Source of the DNA: Coenobita brevimanus
Taxonomy: Eukaryota > Arthropoda > Malacostraca > Decapoda > Coenobitidae
Reading direction: 5' to 3'
DNA length: 64,000 nucleotides
Assembly (NCBI GenBank): GCA_032717465.1
Contig: CM064671.1
Coordinates: 53,189,998-53,253,997 of the forward strand
Every line of letters begins with the position of its first letter. Within the stretch, counting starts at the first letter, position 1. Of this stretch, positions 11,558-22,421 are shown one piece after another. The translations under genes and the position numbers were made by a program. The notes under the pieces are model-generated. The model searched no databases. It had not been told where the DNA came from and was given only the letters and a program-made list of their open reading frames with translations.

Positions 11558-13522
11558 CCCCTACACCGCGGGCTTGTTTACCAATGACTTGCGTGTGCCG
11601 CGGGGTTATTTGGGCTCCGACAGACTCTCAAAAAATATTTGCCAAAAATCAGTTATTAGTCCTAGAATAATAAAATTACATATGCTTATGGCACATACCT
11701 TCAGCTTTCTCCTGGAATGATTGTTGAGCCTTCGTCGGTTACCGTAGGACTTGTGGAGACCTCTGAAGTAGGGTAACGAAGTCTCCACTTTACACTTCCA
11801 GACAACCCGTAATATGATTACCACAGCCAGATACAAACACTATAAACACTATTCTACAATTTTCAAGTAGTTTGGGATCCATACTCAAAAAAAAACACTG
11901 TGAAAGCAATGGAAATTACGAGCGCGTCTGATCGTCGCACTGGCACTAGTTCGCTCATGGTAGTCTGTCATTTATTATTCATAAAACCCCTCACACTTTA
12001 TATTTCTATTACTATATAACGCTTATATATATCTACAGTCTTTATCCATAAGTTTCCTTCAGTAGTATTAGTTTATTGTCACTGTAGGGATTCAATTTCT
12101 TTCAGTAAAATACGTAGCATTCACTTTCTCGTCCTGTATACTGGCACTGAGAGTGAATGTCACTTTCATCTTCACTCTCATAACTCATAGCATTCAGACA
12201 TGCTAGAGTGAAACTTTCACTTTCATTACTCCTAGGGTATATACTCGTATTCTTATAATACTACTCATTTACATTTCTATTTACGTTCTCTATTTTATTT
12301 ACGTTATTTACATTTCTATTTTATTTACACTGTGTTGTGCACTGTCACTTGAAATAACTTATAAAACTATTTTCCATTGTTCACGTATATTTACATTCAT
12401 TACTTTCACTTGCTGTTTACACATTATTTACACATTATTTACAATTCCACTTGCACTGTTTTACTCAATAGAAAGATCGTAGTCACTCTTTTATCAATTG
12501 TCAGCCCTTTACCTCCTTCCACACGAGGTTTAGTAGGGGTAAAGGTCACAGGGCCCTGCATGGGGGTGAAAAAGGCCCTGAAGTCAGCAAGAGGATGAGC
12601 CATTACCTCCTCTTCGGAATCTGAGAGAGAACTGCTAGGAGGGCCGGCCCGGGTTGAGAGGCCTACTTGAGGGTTATTCAGCACTACCAACGTAGCTCTT
12701 GAAACAGCTAAGCCTAGCACTGATATGATTGGCAGGAAATCTAGACAATACATTATAAATTTGGTAGTTCCAGGTGAATGTAAATATCATTTAGGCTTCT
12801 CCCTTCCCTTCTTACATGTATATTTATTACGAAAATAGATTAGAGGCCTACTTAGGAGATATATAATCAGAGCTACCAATGTTAAATCTTGAAACAGCTT
12901 TGTGTAGCACTGATATGATTGGCAGGAAATGTAGACAATACATTATAAATTAGGTAGTTCCAGGTGAATGTAAATATCACTTAGGGTTCTCCCTTCTCTC
13001 CTTACATGTATATTTATTACGAAAATAGATTATACGGCATATTTCAAGGGGAAAAAAACAGCGAAAATTAGCGAACGAGTGCACGTGAGGTGTTGTCAGG
13101 TGATAATTAGCCAATTCCAGGTGTATGGCACTCTCACTTACCTGATTTCTTTCTTGTATATATTATTTGGTATAAGAATACGACATAGGGCTTATATCAA
13201 TGGATGAAATCAGTGAAAAATTCCAGGGAAGATTTACTTAGCGTAGCATGGCCGGGCAGGCGAGAGGATAGGGTAATGGAGTGGGGGTAGGGAGGGGAGT
13301 CAAGAACGGGGAGAAATGGCTAAATTGTCAACAATGGATGGGAGTACAGATGAGATTAGGAGTGCTGACTAGTGTTGGACATTGTCAGTACTGATAGATG
13401 ATACAAGCCCCCACTTGAAAGCCCGGGTGAATTCAAAATAACACAGAATCACAAAAGCGACGCCCCGCGGTATGATCCCTTGCTCCCAAGCGTCACGAAA
13501 GTGACGCCCCGCGGTTAAGGGG
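11558..13522 (-). mobile_element. pB-N2: second copy of the non-autonomous piggyBac-type element
   Basis: A 1965-bp element flanked by TTAA at 11554-11557 and 13523-13526, in inverted orientation relative to pB-N1 and highly similar along its length. It differs by an internal tandem duplication of about 190 bp (both copies contain ACTGATATGATTGGCAGGAA, at 12719 and 12909). Its short open frame (12753-12439, minus) reads SSSLSDSEEEVMAHPLADF, then FTPMQGPVTFTPTKPRVEG and ends LLSKTVQVEL. In pB-N1 the N-terminal half of this frame is shifted. No transposase is present, so mobilisation would have needed an enzyme supplied in trans. Confidence 0.8.
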
Positions 13523-13526
13523 TTAA

Positions 13527-14850
13527 AGGAGGGGGTACAGCAATGGGGCCTTTTCCATGTGTTACCATCACAGGAGCATCCCCCAACAGGGATGTCTGTG
13601 ATGACAGATTACCTCGAGAAGCAGGTGCGGCAGCATGAAGTGTAGTCTCGTTGAACTGTGGGATCTCCTTACGACATAAGAGAGCTGAAGCAAAGATGAC
13701 CACAGGGTGGATAAACATCCCTGTGACCCTTTCCTTTGCCTCTGCAAAAGAAATATTCTCACGGGTTCGAACTGACATGATTTCATTCTCAAACTTACAC
13801 TGGTTGCACTATGTTGATGAAGCTGGTTGATAAATGATGAGGAATTTGGGCAGTCCATCTCACCATGTGATTACCACCACAATTAACACACACCTGTGGG
13901 AGACCTTGCATGTCCCTATGACAAGACCTGCTGACAAGCCCAAATCTCTTGCAATGGAAGCACCGCCTAGGACTTGGCACGTATGTCTTAACCTGAAGGC
14001 AGTAGTATGCTTCCTCTAAAGCATCAGGCAATGTCAACTGATCAAAAGTGACAATCAGCGATGGTGTGCCAGTCAATATCCCATTTACTTTTTTCTTTAT
14101 CCTCTCCACCTTCACTATTCCCTAGTCTTTCAGCCCGTCCAGGAGTTCCTCCTCTGAGTACCTAAGGAACCCCTTACAGATGACAACACCCTGAGTCTTG
14201 TTCAGGTAGGAATGACTGGTGACTGTGGTATCATAGGAGACTAAGCATTTAATGGCATTGATGTGAGTACTTTGGTCAGCATCCCTGGCGTCTACAAGGA
14301 GTGACCCATCTGCCTGTGGAACAACATTTGGGGATGACTGACAAGTCTTGACCAGGTCACAGTGAACTTTAAACGCATTCTGGTCCCTCAAGGAGGAACC
14401 ATCAGCCAACTTCAATACTAGGAATTTCGTATGTTGGTCAGGCACAAAGAAGCCAGGCATCGTCTCAGTGAGGAGTGAGAGAGCTTTCCTGGAGGGCTGT
14501 GTGCTGCTCCCTCGAAAGCTCTCCTTACCCTTACCTATCTTATGTGGTTCAGGGTCGGCAGGAGCAGAGATGTAGCCGTTTGTTGAGGACTCGTAGGCCC
14601 ACCTACCTGCCACACGAGTACAAAAATTGGGGGAGTTACAGCCACGATAGACTAAAACAACTTCATACCTCCACCCCTCCACCCACAATGGAGTCCAACA
14701 ACCGGAGGTTGTATGCCAAGGACAACACCACTGGCGACCCCTCAGGTAACGGGAGAGTATACTCAGGTAACCACCAATGGACCTGGACAAGGGTGACTCC
14801 AGGATGATAGGAGCCACCAGGCCCACCAGTGCCCACTTGACCTTAGCCAA
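13527..14850 (-). pseudogene. LINE J ORF1 (gag-like), N-terminal and zinc-knuckle part
   Basis: Gag-like ORF1 of LINE J. A likely start is the M of MPGFFVPDQHTKFL at about 14460, although the frame is open to 14850. It continues through LADGSSLRDQNAFKVHCDLV and SYLNKTQGVVICKGFLR to an in-frame TAG at about 14122 (after LLDGLKD). The same frame goes on with VERIKKKVNGILTGTPSLIV to a zinc-knuckle region: CFHCKRFGLVSRSC, where the knuckle histidine is leucine, and CVNCGGNHM. A frameshift near 13800-13860 leads to TRENISFAEAKERV and onward to GPIAVPPPLT at the TTAA. Gag-like ORF1 proteins bind element RNA. This copy has one stop and at least one frameshift. Confidence 0.8.
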
Positions 14851-15267
14851 TGCATGATTAGCCGACTGACCTGGTCAGGCCCAACCAGGCTGCCCATCTA
14901 GCCAGAATAAGGGACCAAAGATGTGTATTGCTAGCTGCAGGATGCGTTGTGCAGCATCGTTCAACCCCCAAAACTCCCGTCTCCCAGCATTATGGGACGC
15001 CACACATGGCAAACAAGTGGGGAGGCAACAGCCCTTCCCTAGATGGCAAATGGGCAGGAACCAACATCACCAGCAGGCCTCCTCCACCAGTGATGCTAGG
15101 GTTGCTTGGTCTACAAGGCCAACAGATGCCGAACCCTACAAAGGTGGGCACGCCTTCAGAGTAGGTGGCACTGCCAGCCTTGCTTCAAACCCTGCCACCT
15201 CGTCAAGGTGATCCCCCCCTCAGCGGAGCATATATAATTGATTTGGTTTAATCTGTATGGTGTTCTA
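14851..15267 (-). mobile_element. LINE J 5' UTR and junction with the piggyBac element
   Basis: Upstream of ORF1 on the minus strand, GC-rich non-coding sequence runs to a G-run near 15212-15218 that I take as the 5' end of LINE J. The next 50 bp to the TTAA at 15268 are short flanking sequence containing CATATATAATTG. No host gene is seen. Confidence 0.5.
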
Positions 15268-15286
15268 TTAACCTGCCCCGTCCCGT

Positions 15287-15347
15287 CGACATATGGGTAC
15301 GTTGCAACGATTTGCATTTGCCAGTCCCAGTGACGTACCAGTATGTC
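15287..15347. promoter_or_regulatory. Subterminal inverted repeat of the piggyBac left end
   Basis: CGACATATGGGTACGT is followed about 30 bp later by ACGTACCAGTATGTCG, its inverse with two mismatches out of 16. Each is followed by a TGCAA motif. The derivative at 23185-23941 keeps the same pair even more symmetrically (ACGTACTGGTACGTCG). Conservation at this place suggests a transposase-binding site, as with the internal repeats known in piggyBac. The binding itself is inference. Confidence 0.55.
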
Positions 15348-15524
15348 GTGCAATTGCAAAGTGCATAATTTCGACAATTTTCAAATTTTGCGCTTGATTT
15401 GCGGTACGTATCCTCGCATGACCTTCCCCTACCTGCTGCCAGGCAGGGACACTTAGCGACCACGCGCGACCCGCGCTAACCCGCCACTCATCCACTCACC
15501 TGGTAGCAACGGTCCTGCTCAGAC

Positions 15525-18010
15525 ATGGCTAAGAGAGGTCTCTCAGAGGGCGAAATTCGAGCCGCCCTGGATGCCTTTATAGGCGACAGTGATTCCCCAC
15601 TGGATGACGAGGTTGTGGATAAAGATTATGTGCAGCCAGAGGAGGAAGAAACCACCAGCAGTGATGAAGAAGTCCCGTCTCCCAGGAAGCGGCAGTATGT
15701 GCCTTACCGTGCTGCTAGAGAGGGGCAGCCGGCCAAGAAACCACATGGAACATCCTATGCCTATCCCAAACGTGATTTGGAACCAGATTTCGATGACGAT
15801 GACGAGGACGAGGACGGAGTTGTGGGACGTGCTGCCACGTGGTATGGACGTGAGGTAATCACTCATCGTGACCCAGAGCGCACACCAAGTCAGACAAGCA
15901 GGTATGGGCCTAGTATTTTGTTTGGGGAGTTAGGAAGTGCCATGGAGGGAGTGGGGAATGAAAGGGAAAGTGCAGGGAGGATTAGGGAAAGTGAGAGTGA
16001 CGTGAGTGAGTCATTGCTCTCCCTAGGTAGTGTGAGGCGGCGTAGTGTATCACATGGGCGAGTGTGGGTGCGTTCAGTATCACGTGGGGTTGTGATGGAG
16101 GGGGAAGGTGGAGAGGAACCACTCCCAAGCACGTCTTATGCTCCCCAATATCCCCTAACACGTGGTCGAGCTAGGGTGAGTGAGAAAGCACGTGGTGTTG
16201 TCATGGAGGGGGAAGGTGGGGAGGAACCACTCCCCAGCATGTCTTATGCTCCCCAATATTCCCCTACTTCATCCCCACAGCCCCCTAATGTTCCTCAAGG
16301 CCGTAAGGGTAAGGGAAAGGGAAAGGGTAAAGGCAGAGGGAAGAGGAGTGACAGTGGGGAAGCCCTCCGTACTCCTTCTCCCCCACCTCCCCCACCAGGA
16401 TCTCCTCCCCACCCAGACGAAGGCGGTGACGTGGATGATGGGGACGAGGGATTTGTCGGATGGAATTGGGAGGATGGGAGTGATTTTTCTCCCCTCATTC
16501 ACCCCTTCACTGAGCTGGGGTGCTCTGGCTGCATTGCTCCCGGAATTCACCGTAATTCCACAAGGTTGGATTTTTTCCACCTGTTTTTCAGTGAGGCATT
16601 CGTGGAGCAGATTGTATACCAAACCAACCTTTTTGCAAGCACCCAGCACCTTGAGAGTGAAAGATTGGGAACAAGGAGGAGGCATTCTATCATATATGAT
16701 TACCCTGTCTCCCTTTCAGAAATGTTCCTATTTTTTGCCCTGGTCCTTTTGATGGGTATCATACGAAAGAACAGAATTCCTGCTTACTGGACAAGGGGCC
16801 CTGTTATGTTTACCCCAATATTTGGGCAAGTGATGAGCCGTAATCGGTTTCAACAAATTCTAAGTCTCCTCCATTTCTATGATGCTCATGATCCTGCAAA
16901 TGCGAATGACACTGATAAAATGAGGCAATTAGGTTGGTCTTTGATCACCTGAGGCAAACCTTTCGTTCGTCATTCTATCCCTATAGAGACCTCGTCATAG
17001 ACGAGAGTCTTGTGTTGAGGAGAGGTAATATTTCATTTAGGCAGTATATACCCAGCAAAAGGCACCGTTTTGGGTTCAAGATCTTTGTTATGTGCAACTG
17101 TAGGACTGGATACGTGCAAGACATAGTCTTGTACACCGGTGCACAGACAGACATAATAGAAGATCGAAGTATTGGACTGTCGGGAGCAGTGGTAAAGACG
17201 ATGATAGAAGACTACCTTCATCGTGGTCATGTCCTCTTCCCGGACAACTGGTACACTAGCCCTCTTCTCGCTCGTTATCTTCACATGCATGAAACGGGAG
17301 TCTGTGGAACCATTAAGGTGAACCGGCGTCACATGGCCAGGGTAGGGCGGAAACTTGCAAGGAATGAGGTTGTCTTCTTCAAAGCCAACAACATCCTTGC
17401 AACTGTGTGGAACCACAATAGAGAAGTAACCCTCTTGTCAACGGTTCACTGTCCCTTGATGCACCGTTCTGATTCCGTAGATTACCATAGCGAGAACAGG
17501 CGTCACATTTGGAAACCTGAGTGTGTCATGGACTATAACATAAACATGCACCTGGTGGACCAGTCAGACTCCATGATATTGACAGTAGAGTGTGCCAGGA
17601 CCACGATGAAGTGGTATAAGAAACTGTTCTTTCAGTTGCTAGACATCACTGCTCTGAATTGCCACCACCTTCACGCCATGACAACAGGAGTTCAGGAAAC
17701 CTTTGAAGGGTTTGTGAGGGAGCTCACAAGAGAGATGTTTGCACGTTATGCTGTAGAAAGGCCCCAACATCGCACCCGCACTGCCCCTATTGCCCAAACT
17801 TCCCTGAGAATATCCGGCCGCCATTTCCCCACTCCTATCCCTCCCCAGCCAAACAGACCTAGGCCCCAATGCAGGTGTCACGTGTGTAGCAATTCCCAGG
17901 TGAGACTCATGACACAGAGGAAGGACACCCGCTATGAGTGCGTTGAGTGTGACGTGGGTCTCTGTATTCACCCATGTTTCAGCGAATATCATACGTTGAT
18001 GCAATTCTGA
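15525..18010 (+). pseudogene. piggyBac transposase (PGBD-like), one frameshift
   Basis: A DDD-type cut-and-paste transposase of about 828 residues if the break is ignored. The start ATG at 15525 opens MAKRGLSEGEIRAALDAF. The first ~310 residues are low-complexity: acidic runs (DDDDEDEDG), a tandem repeat of GVVMEGEGGEEPLPS, a Lys/Gly patch (KGKGKGKGRGKR, a possible nuclear-localisation or DNA-contact region) and a proline run. The catalytic core follows: SEMFLFFALVLLMGI, the aspartates in LVIDESLV, FPDNWYTSP and MHLVDQSDSM, and a C-terminal zinc-binding segment (CRCHVCSN, CVECDVGLC, HPCF). The frame breaks at about 16933: the first ORF stops at 16952 and the core continues from VFDHLRQTF, consistent with loss of one base. 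All three catalytic aspartates remain. Read as is, the protein would lack its catalytic core. Confidence 0.85.
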
Positions 18011-19353
18011 TATGGTGTGAATGCGACAGGACGCTGAAACTATGAAGTAAATGCGACAAACAGACGCTCAGTGAAATTATCAGTCATGTTGATCTCCAAA
18101 TATTAGTATAAAGTGCATACGGGTATAACATAAGTGCAAAAATTGTATGTAAGTGTGTAAGCAGAAACATACATAGCGAGGGTTTTATGATGCGATATTC
18201 TGTCGCTTAGTGCAATAAATACGGCCTGTAATTATGTAATTATTATTATTGGAAATGCTAACGGCTATAATATAAGTTCAAATTATTGTAAGTGCTGAAA
18301 TATATTCTAAATCAAATATTCATAGCGTGTGTATAGAGATGCGATATCCTGATGCTCAGTTGAATGAATAAGGCCCGTAAAAATGAAACTAGAAGTCAAC
18401 AAGTGGGAAAGTGTGTAATATATGTGAAGAATTAGTATATAAGTGTTTGAGTATTATGTTGGTCAAAACATTCATTGCGAGGGTATTTTCATGCGATATT
18501 CTGACGCTCACTTGAATAAATAATGCCAGTAAGGATGTACAGTGCAGTATAGGGGTGTAAACGTGTGTAATGTAAGTGGGAAAGTATAATTGGAGTGAAT
18601 AAATAAAGTAGAAGATGAAACGCGAGTGTTTGAGATTGTGGTTGCTACGTGAATATGCGCTAGCATATCGCTTAATGGCCTCGTAATGAATGTAAATAAT
18701 TGAAAACATTTACAGTGGTGGAGGAAAAGCTCTATGTAAAGGGAAAAATAATAGGAAAGTGATAAAACAATTGGGTATGTTGAAATACGAGTCATAGTGA
18801 GTGCGCTTACTAAGCTGATGTGCGCTAAACTTATGCTGCATGTCATCATAATGAATGAAAACATCTGAAAACACTTACAAACAGTAGAAATTGGTAAAAT
18901 GTCATTGAAACAGAATTATACAAGTAGAAAAAATTATATGTTGACTGATACAAGAAACTTAGCATATAGCATGTTACAACTCGGACCTAACTCGCTATGC
19001 TCGCGCGATGGTACAATGCTTATTTTATATATATATGTGTCTGAAATCCATTATATTGTTACTGTTATTGTATATTAGTTCAAATTCAATAAATATAGAG
19101 GTGTTGTGTGTTATTTCTCCCAGTATTCCTTACCATAGAAAACGTGAGCGCCTGACACATCAATGAAAGAATACGATACCTGGCACGGGGAACCTCACCT
19201 GTTCCGACCACTTATAGACCACGGTAAGCCCTTTCTTGGTGATTTACCTTCGTTTCTCAACCTAAGCGGAAGTTTGAGCCAAAAAAATTTTTTTCCAAAA
19301 AGGCTCGGGACTGGGGGATGTCTGAGGTGCGGAAAACCTCGGGACGTGACGGG
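18011..19353 (+). repeat. piggyBac 3' non-coding region with ~150-bp spaced repeats
   Basis: No gene. Three degenerate repeats start with TGCGATATYCTG at 18191, 18340 and 18492, each followed by a GCTYA motif, an AATAA stretch and a GCC..GTAA motif, at a spacing of 149-152 bp. A weaker related stretch is at 18020-18070. The end (about 19150-19353) is shared with the two deleted derivatives (reverse complement CCGAGGTTTTCCGCACC). Confidence 0.6.
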
Positions 19354-19357
19354 TTAA

Positions 19358-20153
19358 GGTTTTGACATCAGCTGACTTACTGTATAGCAGGAACTTATCC
19401 CCTATTCCGTGTGATGATATAAATGAATATTTGGGTGACCGAACATTGGGGCATATAAGTGATTTAACCCAATATCTAGTATATAGGAATCAGAACTTAA
19501 ACAGGGTATTAGAAGTTTGCAATAAGCACTGGAACTCTGGTATTTGTTATACCCTATGGAACTGCACAATGTGGCTCAAGTTCTACATTAGTTCTTAATA
19601 TAGATATGGCCTAACAATGAGAAACTGACCTCCATCTCAGTAGCCATCACCCATATATTATCACCAAACTTACACCCTTAAATTAATAATAATTACAGAT
19701 GTAGAGCTTGAATCTCGGTGGTAAACAAGAATTTGTTTATTTAGTTTCTAGTAACCTAAGGAGGCAGGCAGTGGTAACCAGGTTTACACACAGTATCACA
19801 ACAAACTGCTCATCTAAGAATCAAACAAACATTCGGAATACACTCTGTGCACTGGCAAACATGGCTTTCTTCCATGTGAAATGCAGGCTACGACTTTCCC
19901 CCCTCACCCCCCTCCCACATACACAGACCAGAGCAGAGTGATTGTTTCACCAACAAATAAAATGCATACAAGACGCTTACATTCATTTTGAAGTGCAGAA
20001 ATATTATCATTGTCACAGTGTGCAAAAATAATTGTTCTCAGTAAAAAAGCCTGCATAGATATATAATTATTCTTAGTGCAAACTATGGAAAAATTATTAT
20101 TTCCATTGAGAAAGTGTGCAAATATTAATATATTAGGCGTTTTTAACACTTAC
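19358..20153. other. No gene seen; proposed intron 6 of the IR gene
   Basis: Low-complexity, AT-rich sequence between the piggyBac element and exon 6. I searched the minus strand for the next IR exon (one leading base, then the segment after N-F-T) and found none here. Confidence 0.5.
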
Positions 20154-20312
20154 GTAAAATTCATCCCCTGTGCTATATACTCCACAATATTATTCACAGC
20201 TCCCTTGAATACGAGTCGTCTACCATCCTTAGCCGAATCATCCTTCACCCAAAATATTTCATTGTGAGGCAGGCTGGTGATGGCAACTGCTAGGTTGGGG
20301 GCTGATGTAAAC
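20154..20312 (-). CDS. Ionotropic receptor-like gene, exon 6 (start of ligand-binding S1 lobe)
   Basis: A 159-nt exon. The acceptor is TAATAAACAG at 20313, preceded by a CTAAC branch-like motif; the donor is AC|GTAAGTG with GT at 20153-20152. One base completes the lysine codon opened by exon 5, then 52 codons and two bases follow. The product reads PNLAVAITSLPHNEIFW, then RRLVFKGAVNNIVEYIA and QGMNF, with the next codon beginning AC (Thr). This follows the layout of the iGluR/IR S1 entry: a hydrophobic beta strand (LxVAxxxxP), a variable loop, G-x2-x-x-I/L-x-x-I/L-A and N-F-T. In the family, this lobe binds the ligand outside the cell. The exon has no stop and perfect phase. Following exons are outside the window. 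The IR assignment is by motif recognition, not by search. Confidence 0.75.
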
Positions 20313-21461
20313 CTGTTTATTACAAAAGTTAGCAGAGTACAGTGAGTCCTTGTTAATGGTAATCTTTCTCGACACCGTTTTTCTCTTCCAAATTCACAGT
20401 ATCCATCCCTAAGTCTACTAATACCATGTCGGATCACTTCCTTCTAAAACAGCTCCAAACACGCGCAGGGGGCGGAACATTGGAGTGACGCCGACTGGCT
20501 CTGGCATGAAACCCGTGTTCAGTTGACTCTTGACCAACATGGTGAGTGTATGCTTGCCCCTCTTATCAGACCATGACACTTTTTCAGTCCGGAGAAGTGA
20601 GGGAAGGGACTGAAATGTGTTAGGGAACCTACTGCTATATTATAGGGTTAAAAGAGTCCGCACTTCTTCCCCTTTTTCATTTTCCATTATCATAAATGTT
20701 TAATCTGAGTCTGCCCTTTTATACATTTCCTGTTACTTAAGCCAGCTGACGTCACACAAGCCACGCCTCCCTGCTCACTGACGGAAAGTGAACCGACTTG
20801 GCATTAGTGGACTTAGATCCATCCATCCATCATCCAATCCTACATTGCCCCATGAGGATCGTAGAAGCCCGTGGTTAGGCAAGGTGGTCCTGACATTTAA
20901 AATGAGAGTGATCAGCCTCACTCATCCCTTGGATATAAATCTTCACCGGCTCAATCTGATTGGAGCGCCATAATTACCCACTAAACCACCAGGCGCCAAA
21001 ATTTGGTTATATGGTTACCACCCAGAGTAGTAAATGGTTTCCTGTTGTACCGGAAACCATTTGGCTTGTCATTCAGTGTAGAGTTACGCACAGGCAGAAG
21101 GAAGAGGAAAGAATGAAGGAAAGAAAGACAGAAGAGGGAGTGTAAAGTCACCCGTAGGCAGAAGGACAAGGAAAGAATGAAGGAAAGACAGAAGAGGATG
21201 GAAGGAATGTAGAATGGAGGAGAGGAAAGGGCAGACACCCGAGAGCAGCACTACATCGAGTGAGTGGATCGTGAGCGCCCCCACCTACTACTACATTAAA
21301 TTACTGGAAAATCGTGATTTACATACGCCTGTCATATAGTCTGATATATCGATTTAAATTACTTTGTGGAGGAAGAATGAAATCTGAAAACAGCGACAGA
21401 TTTTGACATTTTTCATATTTACCACTGAATTTCTTTTCATGACAAACTCTTGCACACTTAC
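20313..21461 (-). other. Intron 5 of the IR-like gene
   Basis: 1149 bp with a consensus donor (GTAAGT) and acceptor (ACAG). It contains an imperfect ~60-bp AG-rich tandem repeat at about 21088-21205 (AGAATGAAGGAAAG in both copies). No gene seen. The plus-strand ATG followed by GTGAGT near 20538 is discussed under rejected items. Confidence 0.55.
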
Positions 21462-21590
21462 TTTAAAAATTTGTCAGGGAAGATTGGCAGACGAGATGTG
21501 AGAGTGAGTCCTGTACGGTTAGACCATGTTGCCACTCGCAGTGGTTTTCTCTCTGGGGGAGCATAAGGCAGCTGCACTCGCATGCTTACC
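21462..21590 (-). CDS. Ionotropic receptor-like gene, exon 5
   Basis: A 129-nt exon: one base, 42 codons, two bases. The acceptor is TCTCTCTGTTAG at 21591, whose polypyrimidine tract is a (CT)n microsatellite. The donor is AA|GTAAGTG with GT at 21461-21460. The product reads VSMRVQLPYAPPERKPLRVA, then TWSNRTGLTLTSRLPIF and PDKF. In arthropod IRs the stretch just before the S1 lobe commonly has this form (a V-x-x-L-P-Y strand, a short basic turn, R-V-A-x-W, then L-P-x-F-P-D-K-F). The phase joins exon 4 (which ends GG) to a Gly codon, and exon 6 (which starts with G) to a Lys codon. There is one potential N-glycosylation site (NRT). No stop or frameshift is seen. Confidence 0.75.
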
Positions 21591-22368
21591 CTAACAGAGA
21601 GAGAGAGAGAGAGAGAGAACCATATATTACCGGCAGTTTTGATCTCAGTCAAATGGAATATAAAGACGAATTAACTAAGTAATAAATCCACATATTAAAA
21701 CGGTAGTAAAAAACAAAGGAACACTTTTGGACAGCACTGGTCTGTGTTAATATGAGGTTATGACTGAGAGGTTAGTTTGCAGGGAATAAGACAATCTAAA
21801 CAAACAAATACTTAACAAGACAAAGGTCACCTTCTATAGTTGATCTCACACACAAATGACACCTTCAGTAGGTGCTCTAACCCATACGGTAATTTAAGGG
21901 GAAATAAGTTATTATTTACTGACAAAGATCTTAAAATGAACCGTTCTGGCTCACAGGCTATCCCTATCAACTCTTTTCACTGCTCTGCCGTGCCCCTCAT
22001 TTCATATTTTCGGCAATTGCAGCAAAATGCAAGTGAACATGACATGCACACTTCGGACACATTCTAGAAACACAACAGACACCGCCAAAAGCTCGCCACC
22101 CATATTCCAGAAAGGTAGTGGGACTCACTGAGTAAGTGGGTGACACAGTTTAGCACAATATTTGATTTTGCTGGCCTTGTGGGTGTGACAAAAATTATGT
22201 AGAATTGCTGTAGCAATTTAATTTTAATAGTAGCAACTTGCTTTACATCTAATGGTGCATTCAGATCCTGTTTCCTTGCTCGTTGGAGGCTGGCGAGCCT
22301 CAAATCTTCAGTCAAGTCTTTAAATTGTCGTGGCTGAAATCGCATGAGACGTGTGCCAGACTCTTTTT

Positions 22369-22421
<53 letters not shown>

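Larger units (their letters stand above)
1919..15218 (-). mobile_element. LINE J: RNase H-bearing Jockey/I-group retrotransposon, with nested insertions
   Basis: One minus-strand non-LTR retrotransposon whose parts are spread over 13.3 kb because other elements inserted into it. The order from its 5' end is: 5' UTR (about 14900-15218), gag-like ORF1 (14850-10844, interrupted at 11554-13526), endonuclease and RT (10953-8715), then after LINE-A (8714-3602) the post-RT and RNase H region (3600-2137) and 3' UTR. The 3' end runs into an ATCGATCAATTAATT-type AATC-rich tail near 1919-1935. Subtracting the insertions leaves about 6.2 kb, normal for this class. Many frameshifts and stops show that it is dead. 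The boundaries are approximate; no target-site duplication was resolved. Confidence 0.8.
15272..19353 (+). mobile_element. piggyBac-family transposon, nearly complete
   Basis: A 4082-bp element bounded by TTAA at 15268-15271 and 19354-19357. The left end starts CCTGCCCCGTCCCGTC and the right end (reverse complement) CCCGTCACGTCCCGAGG, an imperfect terminal inverted repeat. The left subterminal region has a near-perfect inverted repeat, CGACATATGGGTACGT at 15287 with ACGTACCAGTATGTCG at about 15332. The transposase gene (15525-18010) is followed by 1.3 kb of non-coding sequence with three spaced repeats. Deleted relatives sit at 23185-23941 and 30686-32474 and share both ends. It lies within intron 6 of the proposed IR gene. 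Confidence 0.85.

Noticed and set aside
15220..15240. CATATATAATTG as a TATA box for the piggyBac transposase
   Set aside because: It lies outside the transposon (left of the TTAA) and about 300 bp from the start codon, so it would not move with the element.
15525..18010. A domesticated PGBD host gene
   Set aside because: TTAA flanks, terminal repeats, a frameshift and deleted relatives indicate a transposon copy rather than a domesticated gene.
20530..20560. Plus-strand ACCAACATG followed by GTGAGTG, resembling a first exon ending at the start codon as in ribosomal protein genes
   Set aside because: No second exon or ribosomal protein frame could be found downstream on the plus strand, and the region fits an IR intron on the other strand. 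It is a single motif only.
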